Below are positions 55,423 through 64,000 of a stretch of DNA of 64,000 nt, one piece after another (position 1 is the stretch's first letter; the number at the start of each line of letters is the position of its first letter). The notes below the pieces were generated by a model. It was not told where the DNA came from. It made no database searches and was given only the letters and a program-made list of their open reading frames with translations. A program made the translations under genes and the position numbers. The DNA comes from Enterobacter dykesii (GTDB lineage Bacteria; Pseudomonadota; Gammaproteobacteria; Enterobacterales; Enterobacteriaceae). Location: positions 124,001 through 188,000 of the forward strand of contig NZ_CP126604.1 in NCBI RefSeq assembly GCF_008364625.2, given 5' to 3'.

Positions 55423-56439
55423 TTAACGCGCAGTGGAGCCGCGAACGATCAGCTCTCCGGAGAAGACCTGCTCGCGAACGGCATCGCTGGTGCCTTCAAT
55501 GCGACGAACCACTTGTTCAACAGCAGCATAGCCAATCTGCCAGGTGGGTTGTTTGAGTGTGGTGATGCCGACGCCAGCCAGCTCCGCCCACTCCAGTTCA
55601 TCAAACCCCAGCAGACCGATATCGCTGCCCCAGTGCAGGCCAATGCGCTTGAGCGAGCGGGCGACCTGAAGCGTCAGCGCCCCGTTGGCGGAGATAACGG
55701 CTTTGCGCATACCGCGATGGCGCGTGTGGAACTGGCGCAGGGTGTTGTCGAGCTGGTCGGCTTCGTGAAGCGGCGTTTCGGCATTTTCGGCGATCACGCC
55801 GGGATATCGCTCCAGCGTGGCGCGAAATGCGCTAAGACGCTCGCGACGGGTGTTGACCATCCCTAGCGGTTCACTCAGAAACAGAATGGCCTCGAAGCCC
55901 TGTTCGATCAGATGTTCCGTGGCGGTCGTGGCGGCCTGGGTGTTATCCAGCCCGACCACATCGCAGGCAAATTCCGGGATTTTACGGTCGATGAGGACCA
56001 TAGGCAGAGAGGACTGCTGCAGGCGGTTTAAACCCTCTTCCCGCATGCCCACCGCGTTCACCACGATCCCTTCGACCTGATAGCTGCGCAGCAGATCGAG
56101 GTAATGCAGCTCCTGGTCGACTTCGTTGTTGGTATTACAGACCAGGGGCGTGAAACCTTTCTCGCGACAGGCGGCTTCAATACCGCTGAGCACGTTAACG
56201 GAATAGGGGTTGGTGATATCGGCGATGATTAGCCCGATAAGGCGGGTGCGGCCACGTTTGAGCCCCCGCGCCATGAGGCTGGGACGGTAGTCGAGATCGG
56301 CAATGGCCTGTTCAATACGCGCCAGCAATGCGTCGGACAGCAGGTGTTTCTCGCCGTTAAGGTAGCGCGAAATGCTGGTTTTACCGGTTTTGGCGGCTTT
56401 CGCCACGTCGCTGATGGTGGCCCGGGCTGGTTTGCTCAT
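55423..56439 (-). CDS. ptxS: LacI-family regulator, PtxS-like, of 2-ketogluconate genes
   Basis: A 338-residue LacI/GalR repressor. The helix-turn-helix (about 8-30) reads TISDVAKAAKTGKTSISRYLNG with hinge helix ALLARIEQAIADLDYRPSLMARGLK. A periplasmic-binding-like effector domain follows (LIGLIIADITNPYSVNVLSGIEAACREKGF). The start MSKPARATIS is chosen because a long in-frame extension upstream runs through a repeat element. The gene lies upstream of and codirectional with kguE, separated by the operator palindrome. 2-Ketogluconate is the inferred effector. Confidence 0.83.
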   Translation of the reverse strand: MSKPARATISDVAKAAKTGKTSISRYLNGEKHLLSDALLARIEQAIADLDYRPSLMARGLKRGRTRLIGLIIADITNPYSVNVLSGIEAACREKGFTPLVCNTNNEVDQELHYLDLLRSYQVEGIVVNAVGMREEGLNRLQQSSLPMVLIDRKIPEFACDVVGLDNTQAATTATEHLIEQGFEAILFLSEPLGMVNTRRERLSAFRATLERYPGVIAENAETPLHEADQLDNTLRQFHTRHRGMRKAVISANGALTLQVARSLKRIGLHWGSDIGLLGFDELEWAELAGVGITTLKQPTWQIGYAAVEQVVRRIEGTSDAVREQVFSGELIVRGSTAR

Positions 56440-56502
56440 CGCTGATTTCCCTGAATTTAGTGAGAATACCTTAACGGGAAAATCAGACGAATCAAGTAAT
56501 TT

Positions 56503-56526
56503 GCCCGGTGGCGCTGCGCTTACCGG
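56503..56526. repeat. REP-like element upstream of ptxS
   Basis: GCCCGGTGGCGCTGCGCTTA-CCGG, half of a REP-like palindrome, next to a CCCTCTCCC-family hairpin. Confidence 0.65.
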
Positions 56527-56542
56527 AGGGTGCGGTCTGATG

Positions 56543-56574
56543 CCCTCACCCCGCCCCTCTCCCACGGGAGAGGG
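56543..56574. repeat. Hairpin repeat (CCCTCTCCC family) between yiaD and ptxS
   Basis: CCCTCACCCCGC followed by CCCTCTCCC-AC-GGGAGAGGG; both dispersed repeat types meet here. Confidence 0.8.
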
Positions 56575-56619
56575 TGCAACCACTAAAAACGGCAACGAGC
56601 GTTGCCGTTTTGCTTTTAC

Positions 56620-57282
56620 CTACTGAATTGGGCTTAACGTAATCTCTACGCGGCGGTTCTGCGCTTTGCCTTCCGTCGTGCTGTTGCTGGCGATAGGGTT
56701 GGCAGGGCCCATGCCGCTGGTGCGGATACGGTTCGCTTCAACGCCCTGGGTAATCAGCGAGCTGGCCACGGAATCGGCGCGCTGCTGGGACAGACGCATG
56801 TTCAGATCCTGGCTGCCGGTGCTGTCGGTGTAGCCCATCACGTTCACGGCGGTCTTGTTGTACTCTTTCAGCACCATCGCCACGCCGGTAAGGGTGTTCG
56901 CACCTGCGGGTTTCAGCGTTGCGCTGCTGCTGTCGAAGGTCACGTTGTTCGGCATATTCAGGATGATGTTATCGCCGCTGCGCGTCACGCTCACGCCGGT
57001 TCCCTTCATTTTGTCGCGAAGCTTCGCTTCCTGCACGTCCATGTAATAGCCAACGCCGCCGCCCAGTGCCGCACCCGCCGCTGCGCCAATTAGCGCGCCT
57101 TTACCGCGGTCTTTCTTGGAGGAGGAGAGTGCCCCCACGCCTGCGCCGACCAGCGAGCCGATACCTGCGCCAATGCCGGATTTACCCGCTTCACGCTCAC
57201 CGGTGTAAGGGTTAGTTGTGCAGCCAGAAACAGCTAGTGCACCGCTCACCAGAGCGGCAATAACGAGTACGCGTTTTTTCAT
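56620..57282 (-). CDS. yiaD: YiaD, OmpA-family outer-membrane lipoprotein
   Basis: A 220-residue lipoprotein (lipobox AVSGC, Cys21). A glycine-rich region resembling a glycine zipper follows (GKSGIGAGIGSLVGAGVGAL and KGALIGAAAGAALGGGVGYY, about 33-83). The C-terminal OmpA-like peptidoglycan-binding domain (about 110-218) has VMGYTDSTGSQDLNMRLSQQRADSVASSLI and NRRVEITL. E. coli YiaD was found as a multicopy suppressor of a bamD defect. Its 3' end faces the repeat-rich gap. Confidence 0.93.
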   Translation of the reverse strand: MKKRVLVIAALVSGALAVSGCTTNPYTGEREAGKSGIGAGIGSLVGAGVGALSSSKKDRGKGALIGAAAGAALGGGVGYYMDVQEAKLRDKMKGTGVSVTRSGDNIILNMPNNVTFDSSSATLKPAGANTLTGVAMVLKEYNKTAVNVMGYTDSTGSQDLNMRLSQQRADSVASSLITQGVEANRIRTSGMGPANPIASNSTTEGKAQNRRVEITLSPIQ

Positions 57283-57445
57283 CTTCTTTCCTTAATCCTT
57301 TTTATTCTTTGCCACGGCGAGCGTGGCAGTTGATTATGACGTCCAGATACGGAGAAAATTCCGGGTATAACTCTGAAATTTGTGACAAACCATAAACTGC
57401 CTCAACAAGAAGGCCGTAAACCTGCACGCAACCAGGAGCGCACGC

Positions 57446-59773
57446 TTGAGCACCTCAACGAAAACCATTCTGACCGCCGCCCACTGGGGGCCGATGCTGG
57501 TCGAAACCGATGGCGAAAATGTTCTGTCGTCCCGCGGGGCACTACCGACCCAACATCCCAACTCGTTACAGACCGTCGTTCGCGATCAGGTGCACAGCAA
57601 AACGCGCGTGCGCTGGCCGATGGTGCGTAAAGGTTTTTTGGCCTCGCCGGACAAGCCGCAGGGGATCCGCGGTCAGGATGAGTTTGTTCGCGTGAGCTGG
57701 GATGACGCGCTGGCGCTGATCCACGCCCAGCATAAGCGCATTCGCGACACTTACGGTCCGTCGTCCATTTTTGCCGGCTCCTACGGCTGGCGTTCTAACG
57801 GCGTGCTGCACAAGGCCTCGACGCTGCTGCAGCGCTACATGAGCCTGGCGGGAGGCTATACCGGCCATCTCGGGGATTACTCCACCGGCGCGGCGCAGGC
57901 GATCATGCCGTACGTCGTGGGAGGGAACGAAGTGTACCAGCAGCAGACCAGCTGGCCGCTGGTGCTGGCACATACCGACGTGGTGGTGCTCTGGAGCGCT
58001 AACCCCCTCAACACGCTGAAAATTGCCTGGAACGCCAGCGACGAGCAGGGCATCGGGTATTTCGACGCGCTGCGCAAAAGCGGCAAGCGCATCATCTGCA
58101 TTGACCCTATGCGCTCTGAAACCATGGATTTCTTCGGCGACAGCGCCGAGTGGATTGCCCCGCATATGGGCACCGACGTGGCGATGATGCTGGGGATTGC
58201 CCATACGCTGGTAGAAAACGGCTGGCACGATGTTGAATTCCTGACGCGCTGTACCACCGGTTTCGATAAATTCGTCGACTACCTGACGGGCCAATCCGAT
58301 GGGGTAGCAAAAACGGCAGAGTGGGCAGCAGAGATTTGTGGCGTTTCTGCTGATAAAATCCGCGAACTGGCGGCGTTGTTTCATAAAAATACCACGATGT
58401 TGATGTCCGGCTGGGGAATGCAGCGCCAGCAGTTTGGTGAGCAAAAACACTGGATGCTGGTGACCCTTGCCGCGATGCTTGGGCAGATCGGCACGCCGGG
58501 CGGCGGTTTTGGTCTCTCCTATCACTTCGCGAACGGCGGTAACCCGACGCGTAAAGCGGCGGTGCTGGCGTCTTTGCAAGGCTCGGTACAGGGCGGCGTG
58601 GATGCGGTAGATAAAATCCCGGTGGCGCGTATTGTTGAAGCCCTTGAAAATCCCGGCGGTTTTTATCAGCACAACGGCCTGGACCGCCACTTCCCGGACA
58701 TTAAATTTGTCTGGTGGGCGGGCGGATCGAACTTCACGCACCATCAGGATACCAACCGCCTGATCCGCGCCTGGCAAAAGCCGGAGCTGGTGGTGATTTC
58801 CGAGTGCTTCTGGACCGGTTCGGCTAAGCATGCAGATATCGTGCTCCCGGCGACCACCTCGTTTGAGCGTAACGATCTCACCATGACCGGCGACTACAGC
58901 AACCAGCATATGGTCCCGATGAAGCGCGTTGTCGCCCCGCGAGACGAAGCACGTGATGATTTTGACGTGTTTGCTGAACTGAGCGAGCTCTGGGAAGCGG
59001 GCGGCCGCGAGCGTTTTACCGAAGGGAAAAGCGATCTGCAATGGCTGGAAACCTTCTACCAGATTGCCGGCCAGCGCGGCGCGGCGCAGGGCGTGACGCT
59101 TCCGCCATTTGCCGAGTTCTGGGAGGCGAACCAGATCGTCGAGATGCCGGAGAGCGAACAGAACGCGAAGTTTGTCCGTTTCGCCGATTTCCGCCGCGCC
59201 CCGGAGAACCACCCGCTGAAAACCGAGAGCGGAAAGATCGTGATCCACAGCGAGCGCATCGCCAGCTTTGGCTATGCCGACTGCCCGCCACACCCGATGT
59301 GGCTCGAGCCGGACGAGTGGCACGGCAACGCCCAGCCGGAACAGCTGCAGGTGTTGTCTGCGCATCCCGCGCACCGTTTGCACAGCCAGCTTAACTATAC
59401 GTCCCTGCGCGAGCAGTATGCGGTCGCCGGGCGAGAGCCGATCACGCTGAATACCCTCGATGCGAAAGCGCGCGGGATTGCGGACGGCGACGTGGTGCGC
59501 GTCTGGAACTCGCGCGGGCAGGTGCTGGCAGGGGCGGTAGTGAGCGACGGAATTAAACCGGGCGTGATCTGCATTCATCAGGGCGCATGGCCCGACCTTG
59601 AGCCCGCCGAGGGAGGGATCTGTAAAAACGGGGCGGTTAACGTGCTGACCAAAGATCTCCCCAGCTCGAAGCTGGGGAATGGCTGCGCAGGGAACACGGC
59701 GCTGGCCTGGGTAGAAAAATATCAGGGACCCGAGCTTACCTTAACGGCGTTTGATCCGCCTGCCAGCTCATGA
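57446..59773 (+). CDS. bisC: Biotin sulfoxide reductase (molybdopterin enzyme)
   Basis: Cytoplasmic bis-MGD molybdoenzyme of the DMSO reductase family that reduces biotin sulfoxide and free methionine sulfoxide. The 775 residues (E. coli 777) lack a Tat signal and an iron-sulfur motif. Motifs include [30 protein letters not shown] (molybdenum-ligand serine in the YGWRS segment), [14 protein letters not shown] and [13 protein letters not shown]. The start is TTG (57446), supported by AGGAG 7 nt upstream and colinearity with E. coli. Its end overlaps the convergent yiaC by 38 nt. Confidence 0.95.
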   Translation: MSTSTKTILTAAHWGPMLVETDGENVLSSRGALPTQHPNSLQTVVRDQVHSKTRVRWPMVRKGFLASPDKPQGIRGQDEFVRVSWDDALALIHAQHKRIRDTYGPSSIFAGSYGWRSNGVLHKASTLLQRYMSLAGGYTGHLGDYSTGAAQAIMPYVVGGNEVYQQQTSWPLVLAHTDVVVLWSANPLNTLKIAWNASDEQGIGYFDALRKSGKRIICIDPMRSETMDFFGDSAEWIAPHMGTDVAMMLGIAHTLVENGWHDVEFLTRCTTGFDKFVDYLTGQSDGVAKTAEWAAEICGVSADKIRELAALFHKNTTMLMSGWGMQRQQFGEQKHWMLVTLAAMLGQIGTPGGGFGLSYHFANGGNPTRKAAVLASLQGSVQGGVDAVDKIPVARIVEALENPGGFYQHNGLDRHFPDIKFVWWAGGSNFTHHQDTNRLIRAWQKPELVVISECFWTGSAKHADIVLPATTSFERNDLTMTGDYSNQHMVPMKRVVAPRDEARDDFDVFAELSELWEAGGRERFTEGKSDLQWLETFYQIAGQRGAAQGVTLPPFAEFWEANQIVEMPESEQNAKFVRFADFRRAPENHPLKTESGKIVIHSERIASFGYADCPPHPMWLEPDEWHGNAQPEQLQVLSAHPAHRLHSQLNYTSLREQYAVAGREPITLNTLDAKARGIADGDVVRVWNSRGQVLAGAVVSDGIKPGVICIHQGAWPDLEPAEGGICKNGAVNVLTKDLPSSKLGNGCAGNTALAWVEKYQGPELTLTAFDPPASS

Positions 59774-60182
59774 TCCACGTCGGGTGCTGGGTATCATCCT
59801 GCCAGGCGCTGTCTTCAATGCGAAAGCCCTGAGCATGGTAGAAATTCACCGCCCGCACATTTTTCTGATATACCTCCAGCGTTAAATGCGGGAAGCGCTG
59901 TTGAACATGGTTCAGCAGCGCGCGCCCGATGCCTTTCCCGATGCATGATGGTGCGACAAACAGCGCGCCGACAAACTGAGACTGCATCACGCTGATAAAT
60001 CCGTATGGCTCGCCATCCTGTTCCCAGACCCAGGTTTCCGCCGACGGCAGATAAACGTCCCGCACCATGGCCTCGTTCTCTTTCCAGTAATCCGGCTCGA
60101 TAAACGGATGCGCTTCCGTGGTGCTTTCAAGCCACAGGCTCAAAAGCGGCGCGGTATTCTCACTTTGCCATTTGCGGATCAT
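59736..60182 (-). CDS. yiaC: YiaC, GNAT-family protein N-acetyltransferase
   Basis: A 148-residue GNAT acetyltransferase; E. coli YiaC has been shown to acetylate protein lysines. The start [21 protein letters not shown] gives E. coli-like length. The acetyl-CoA motif is [17 protein letters not shown], and [18 protein letters not shown] is typical of the C-terminal part. It starts 23 nt inside the end of tag and overlaps the bisC 3' end by 38 nt, so it is squeezed between two genes. Confidence 0.92.
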   Translation of the reverse strand: MIRKWQSENTAPLLSLWLESTTEAHPFIEPDYWKENEAMVRDVYLPSAETWVWEQDGEPYGFISVMQSQFVGALFVAPSCIGKGIGRALLNHVQQRFPHLTLEVYQKNVRAVNFYHAQGFRIEDSAWQDDTQHPTWIMSWQADQTPLR

Positions 60183-60741
60183 GATGGCCTCCCGGATGAC
60201 AGAAGCAGCCGGTAACGTGGTCGTTGACCAGGCCACAGGCCTGCATAAAGGCGTAGCAGATGGTGGAGCCGACAAACTTAAAGCCGCGTTTTTTCAGGGC
60301 CTTCGAGAGCGCATCCGAGGCCGGGGTGGAGGCCGGGATTTCCGCGAGCGTAGCGGCCTGGGTGACCTGCGGATCGTTGTTCACAAACGTCCAGACAAAA
60401 TCTGAGAATGATTCGCCGTTTTGTTCCATCGCCAGGTAAGCGCGTGCGTTACCGATGATGGCCTGGATCTTACCGCGATGACGGATGATGCCGGCGTCCT
60501 GCACCAGGCGTTCCACATCTTCATCGTTCATCGCGGCGACGGCGACAGGATCGAACTGATGGAAGGCGTTGCGGTAGTTTTCGCGTTTCTTCAGCACCGT
60601 AATCCATGACAACCCCGCCTGCTGGCCCTCCAGGCAGATCATCTCAAAGAGTTTTTTGCCATCCGTTTCCGGCACGCCCCATTCCCGATCGTGATAGTCG
60701 ATATAAAGCTGATCCTGGCTCACCCAACCGCAACGTTCCAT
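60160..60741 (-). CDS. tag: 3-methyladenine DNA glycosylase I
   Basis: Constitutive base-excision repair glycosylase that removes 3-methyladenine. The 193 residues (E. coli 187) include the zinc ligands Cys4 (MERCGWV), His17 (YHDREWG) and the C-terminal His and Cys (VNDHVTGCFCHPG). The helix-hairpin-helix core has LEGQQAGLSWITVLKKRENYR. Operon with yiaC through a 23-nt overlap. Confidence 0.96.
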   Translation of the reverse strand: MERCGWVSQDQLYIDYHDREWGVPETDGKKLFEMICLEGQQAGLSWITVLKKRENYRNAFHQFDPVAVAAMNDEDVERLVQDAGIIRHRGKIQAIIGNARAYLAMEQNGESFSDFVWTFVNNDPQVTQAATLAEIPASTPASDALSKALKKRGFKFVGSTICYAFMQACGLVNDHVTGCFCHPGGHHDPQMAK

Positions 60742-60894
60742 CCGTCATCTCCCTTATTGATACTGATTTCGCAAAATTTCATTCTGACTGGCTTGACGTG
60801 TTTACTATAAAGACAATAGTTAATACAAGGGCTATAAGCTCTTCCTGAATAACGACAAATATCGCCGAATTCGGCTCTCTCTGGGGTCGCGTTG

Positions 60895-61593
60895 ATGATG
60901 ATAAAAAAAATCAGTGGTCGCCATGCTGCTTCTGGCCTGGTGGGGATTTCTGCCTGCCTGTTTTTTTGTAATACAGCGTCTGCCTGGCAACAGGAATATA
61001 TCGTTTCAGACGCCCAAAATAATACGGCGGAACGCTATACATGGGACGCGGATCACCAACCGCGTTATGAGGATATTTTGGCTGAGCGCATTCAGTCTTC
61101 ACAAAATGCGCCGGGTCTTGCCCTGAATATACCGTCTGGCAGCGCGACGGAGGGGGCGATGAGCGTGGGCTGGAATTTTCCGGTTTCAGCGCGTATCACC
61201 ACCGGCCCGGTAGTGGCGTGGCGCTACGACGGCACGGCTCCCATGATGATCAACGAGTTTGGTGATAGCGCGTCGACGCAGGCAATCATCGACCCGCTCT
61301 GGCATGCCAGCGTCAGCACGCTGGGGTGGCGCGTGAATACCCAGTATGGCGATCTCCGGCCATGGGCGCAGATTAGCTATAACCAGCAGTTTGGTGAAAA
61401 CCAGTGGAAATCGCAGTTTGGCATGCCGCAAACGCCAGCCCCTGCCCAAAACGGTAGCTGGATGGACGTCACCGTGGGAACGGATATTCCCTTTAATACG
61501 CACGTGGCGGCCTATGCGTCGCTGGCTCAAGGGGAGCACTCCACCACCGGTGAGGAGTTTTTATACACCCTCGGCGTTAGCGCAAATTTCTAG
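60895..61593 (+). CDS. yhjY: YhjY, autotransporter beta-domain protein
   Basis: A 232-residue exported protein: signal peptide to about residue 30 (LVGISACLFFCNTASA cut before WQQEY), then beta strands characteristic of a small autotransporter translocator (MSVGWNFPVSARITTGPVVAWRYDG, STLGWRVNTQYGDLRPWAQISYNQQFGENQW). It ends FLYTLGVSANF with the terminal Phe of outer-membrane barrels. No passenger domain is present. The start could also be TTG 60892 or ATG 60898. Order tag-yhjY-yhjX-eptB matches E. coli. Confidence 0.88.
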   Translation: MMIKKISGRHAASGLVGISACLFFCNTASAWQQEYIVSDAQNNTAERYTWDADHQPRYEDILAERIQSSQNAPGLALNIPSGSATEGAMSVGWNFPVSARITTGPVVAWRYDGTAPMMINEFGDSASTQAIIDPLWHASVSTLGWRVNTQYGDLRPWAQISYNQQFGENQWKSQFGMPQTPAPAQNGSWMDVTVGTDIPFNTHVAAYASLAQGEHSTTGEEFLYTLGVSANF

Positions 61594-61696
61594 AGTTGTT
61601 ACTTTTTTAAACGTTACGATAACATCTCGAATACAACAACCACGGGCTATACAGCGATAGCAGGTACTAACACGCTGTCGCTTTATTCCCGGGCCA

Positions 61697-61748
61697 GGCC
61701 ATTCATTCCCGATTCCAGGCATTTCATTCCGTTCCGCCTGCATTTCAT
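61697..61748 (+). promoter_or_regulatory. Three tandem YpdB(PyrR)-type sites upstream of yhjX
   Basis: GGCCATTCAT (61697-61706), GGCATTTCAT (61718-61727) and TGCATTTCAT (61739-61748), each separated by exactly 11 bp (21-bp period). E. coli yhjX is activated by the LytTR regulator YpdB (PyrR) at GGCATTTCAT-N11-GGCATTTCAT. The last repeat is 83 bp before the yhjX start. Confidence 0.8.
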
Positions 61749-61831
61749 GCCGTTTTACCCCAGGCGTTTTAAGGTTTTGTTTATCGTTGTCCTCAGCGAA
61801 CTTCCTTAATTTCTCTTGCAGGACAACTGCC

Positions 61832-63034
61832 ATGAACACATCAACTTATAACCGCACGCGCTGGCTCACGCTCTTTGGCACCATCGTCACCCAGTTTGCG
61901 CTGGGGTCGGTCTATACCTGGAGCCTGTTTAACAGCGCGCTTTCCGACAAACTCGGCGCGCCGGTCAGCCAGGTCGCGTTCTCCTTTGGTTTGCTGAGCC
62001 TGGGTCTGGCGATTTCGTCTTCGGTCGCGGGCAAGCTGCAGGAGCGTTTTGGCGTGAAGCGTGTGACCATGGCGTCCGGCATTCTGCTGGGATTGGGCTT
62101 TTTCCTGACGGCGCACTCCAGCAACCTGATGATGCTGTGGCTGAGCGCCGGCGTGCTGGTGGGTCTGGCCGATGGCGCAGGTTATCTGCTGACGCTGTCG
62201 AACTGCGTGAAGTGGTTCCCGGAGCGTAAAGGCTTAATCTCCGCGTTCGCCATCGGCTCTTATGGCCTGGGCAGCCTCGGGTTCAAATTTATCGACTCCC
62301 ATCTGCTGGCGTCCGTTGGCCTCGAAAACACCTTTATGATCTGGGGCGCAATCGTGCTGGTGATGATTCTGTTCGGCGCCACGCTGATGACCGATGCGCC
62401 GCAGCAGGAGGTCAAATCCGTTAACGGCGTGGTGGAGAACGACTTCACTCTCGCGCAATCTATGCGTAAACCGCAGTACTGGATGCTGGCGGTGATGTTC
62501 CTGACGGCCTGCATGAGCGGTCTTTATGTCATTGGCGTGGCGAAGGATATCGCGCAGGGGATGGTGAAGCTGGATGCGGCTACGGCGGCGAATGCGGTGA
62601 CGGTCATCTCCATAGCCAACCTCTCCGGTCGTCTGGTGCTCGGTATTCTGTCTGACAAAATTGCCCGCATCCGTGTGATTACGATTGGGCAGGTGGTTTC
62701 GCTGGTCGGTATGGCGGCGCTGTTGTTCGCTCCGCTGAATGAAGCCACCTTCTTTGCGGCGATTGCCTGCGTGGCCTTTAACTTCGGCGGCACCATTACC
62801 GTCTTCCCGTCACTGGTGAGCGAGTTCTTTGGCCTGAACAATCTGGCGAAAAACTACGGCGTTATCTATCTTGGCTTCGGGATCGGCAGCATCTGCGGCT
62901 CGCTGATTGCCTCCCTGTTCGGCGGGTTCTACGTGACCTTCTGCGTCATATTTGCCTTGCTGATTATCTCGCTGGCGCTCTCGACCACGATTCGCCAGCC
63001 GCAGCGCGAAGTATTCAAAGAAGCGCACGCGTAA
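61832..63034 (+). CDS. yhjX: YhjX, pyruvate-inducible MFS transporter
   Basis: A 400-residue oxalate/formate antiporter-type MFS protein with 12 membrane segments (ITQFALGSVYTWSLFNSALS-like first helix, SSSVAGKLQERFGVKRVTM, LSNCVKWFPERKGLISAFAIGSYGLG). In E. coli it is induced by external pyruvate through the PyrSR (YpdAB) system; its transported substrate is not firmly known. The ATG giving MNTSTYNRTRWLTLFG is chosen by similarity; GGACAA lies upstream. Terminator follows. Confidence 0.94.
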   Translation: MNTSTYNRTRWLTLFGTIVTQFALGSVYTWSLFNSALSDKLGAPVSQVAFSFGLLSLGLAISSSVAGKLQERFGVKRVTMASGILLGLGFFLTAHSSNLMMLWLSAGVLVGLADGAGYLLTLSNCVKWFPERKGLISAFAIGSYGLGSLGFKFIDSHLLASVGLENTFMIWGAIVLVMILFGATLMTDAPQQEVKSVNGVVENDFTLAQSMRKPQYWMLAVMFLTACMSGLYVIGVAKDIAQGMVKLDAATAANAVTVISIANLSGRLVLGILSDKIARIRVITIGQVVSLVGMAALLFAPLNEATFFAAIACVAFNFGGTITVFPSLVSEFFGLNNLAKNYGVIYLGFGIGSICGSLIASLFGGFYVTFCVIFALLIISLALSTTIRQPQREVFKEAHA

Positions 63035-63042
63035 GCTGTATG

Positions 63043-63067
63043 AAAGAGGCCTCTGTGGCCTCTTTTT
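63043..63067 (+). terminator. yhjX terminator
   Basis: AAGAGGCC-TCTGT-GGCCTCTT followed by T residues, 8 nt after the stop. Confidence 0.88.
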
Positions 63068-63273
63068 TCTTTATGCGAGACGCTTCCCGTCTCGATATTT
63101 TGTAAAAATTTACACCGATCACACTCTCTGCTGCCACTTTTCTCTCCCGCTGTGGTCTACTTACCGCGCTTGTAGACGTTTCTCATAACGCTTCCTTACG
63201 CATTTACTTACTCTGTCCGCTTTCTCTTTGAGATTCGACGGGTCTTTATACCCCTTCCCCCAGGGTTGTTTGC

Positions 63274-64000
63274 ATGAAATACATTAGGTCTCTTACCCAG
63301 CAAAGATTGTGTCTGATGCTGGCTGTCTATATCGGATTATTTCTGAATGGCGCGGTACTGTTCAGAAGAGTGGAAGGTTATTTTGAAAACCTTACCGTGA
63401 GTAATGGTATTTTTGCCGCCATTGAAGTGTTCGGCTCCGTCCTCGCTACCTTCTTCCTCTTACGCCTGCTGTCCCTTTTTGGCCGACGTACCTGGCAAAT
63501 TTTGGCCTCGCTGGTGGTGATTATTTCCGCCGCCGCAAGCTATTACATGACCTTTATGAACGTGGTCATTGGTTACGGTATCGTTGCCTCGGTGATGACC
63601 ACGGATATCGACCTCTCGAAAGAGGTGGTAGGGAAAGGCTTTATCGTCTGGACGGTTTTAGCCTGTCTGATCCCGCTGTTCTTTATCTGGAGCAATACCT
63701 GCCGCTATACGCTGTTACGCCAGCTGCGCACCCGTGGACAGCGGATCCGCAATATCGTCGTCGTCCTGCTGGCCGGTCTGCTGGTATGGGCGCCTATTCG
63801 CCTGATGGAGACGCAGCAAAAACGCCTCGAAAAAAGAACGGGCGTGGATATGCCAAGCTATGGCGGCGTGGTGGCAAACTCGTATTTGCCGTCTAACTGG
63901 CTGTCAGCGTTAGGTCTGTATGCCTGGGCGCAGGCGGACGAATCCAGTGATGTGAAATCGCTGATCAATCCAACGAAACAATTCACCTACCAGCCGCCAG
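63274..64000 (+). CDS. eptB: EptB, Kdo phosphoethanolamine transferase (N-terminal part, cut by window end)
   Basis: Inner-membrane transferase that adds phosphoethanolamine to the outer Kdo of lipopolysaccharide. The first 242 codons are present: MKYIRSLTQQRLCLMLAVYIGLFLNGAVLF, then membrane segments to about residue 180 and the periplasmic linker with GVDMPSYGGVVANSYLPSNWLSALGLYAWAQ. All match the E. coli EptB N-terminus. The catalytic domain lies beyond the window. The leader (63068-63273) is where E. coli eptB is targeted by small RNAs; I saw no small RNA gene here. Confidence 0.95.
   Translation, partial: MKYIRSLTQQRLCLMLAVYIGLFLNGAVLFRRVEGYFENLTVSNGIFAAIEVFGSVLATFFLLRLLSLFGRRTWQILASLVVIISAAASYYMTFMNVVIGYGIVASVMTTDIDLSKEVVGKGFIVWTVLACLIPLFFIWSNTCRYTLLRQLRTRGQRIRNIVVVLLAGLLVWAPIRLMETQQKRLEKRTGVDMPSYGGVVANSYLPSNWLSALGLYAWAQADESSDVKSLINPTKQFTYQPP

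Noticed and set aside
1..64000. tRNA, rRNA, CRISPR arrays and prophage genes
   Set aside because: No cloverleaf-like segments, rRNA sequence, regularly spaced repeats or phage structural genes were recognised on either strand.

Overview
The window looks like a chromosomal segment of an enterobacterium close to Enterobacter. Almost every gene has a recognisable Escherichia coli K-12 counterpart of nearly the same length. The order follows the E. coli yibQ-to-eptB (yhjW) interval in one direction: envC-gpmM-yibN-grxC-secB-gpsA-cysE-trmL, lldPRD, yibL, mtlADR, yibI-yibH, yibF, selAB, aldB, yiaU/yiaT, ysaA, avtA, malS, bax, xylR/xylFGH/xylAB, wecH, ysaB, glyQS, yiaG, yiaF, cspA, ghrB, yiaD, bisC, yiaC, tag, yhjY, yhjX, eptB. 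Identification rests on remembered protein sequences and motifs; no database search was run. I see no tRNA, rRNA, intact insertion sequence, prophage or CRISPR array.

Layout. 1-6.7 kb: cell division and envelope (yibQ fragment, envC), glycolysis (gpmM), redox and export (yibN, grxC, secB), lipid and cysteine precursors (gpsA, cysE) and a tRNA methylase (trmL). 6.7-12.1 kb: an aromatic-acid-type MFS transporter and the L-lactate operon lldP-lldR-lldD, with two LldR-type operators about 126 bp apart. 12.1-17 kb: yibL and the mannitol operon mtlA-mtlD-mtlR, preceded by a 659-bp regulatory region with at least four CRP-like sites. 17-25 kb: yibI-yibH, yibF, selA-selB (selenocysteine synthesis and insertion) and aldB. 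25-31.4 kb: yiaU/yiaT, a probable hicB remnant, ysaA, avtA, malS and bax. 31.4-39.7 kb: the complete xylose system. 39.7-42.7 kb: an isochorismatase-family hydrolase paired with a DJ-1/AraC regulator, then wecH and ysaB. 42.8-45.9 kb: glyQS.

Accessory content. The least conserved stretch is 45.94-47.5 kb, an AT-rich insertion between glyS and an ABC-F ATPase gene. It holds an orphan type VI secretion Hcp gene. Divergent from it is a two-gene unit: a small protein resembling the polymorphic toxin type 44 domain, overlapped by a membrane-anchored protein that would be its immunity partner. A second accessory block at 51.2-56.4 kb is a 2-ketogluconate operon (kguE-kguK-kguT) that appears to have absorbed ghrB as its last gene. 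It has its own PtxS-like LacI regulator and a matching palindromic operator. Two dispersed repeat families (REP/BIME-like, and CCCTCTCCC/GGGAGAGGG hairpins) occupy many intergenic spaces.

Regulation is unusually readable: LldR, CRP, MalT, PtxS-type and YpdB(PyrR)-type sites can be placed from sequence, as can the cspA promoter and long 5' leader.
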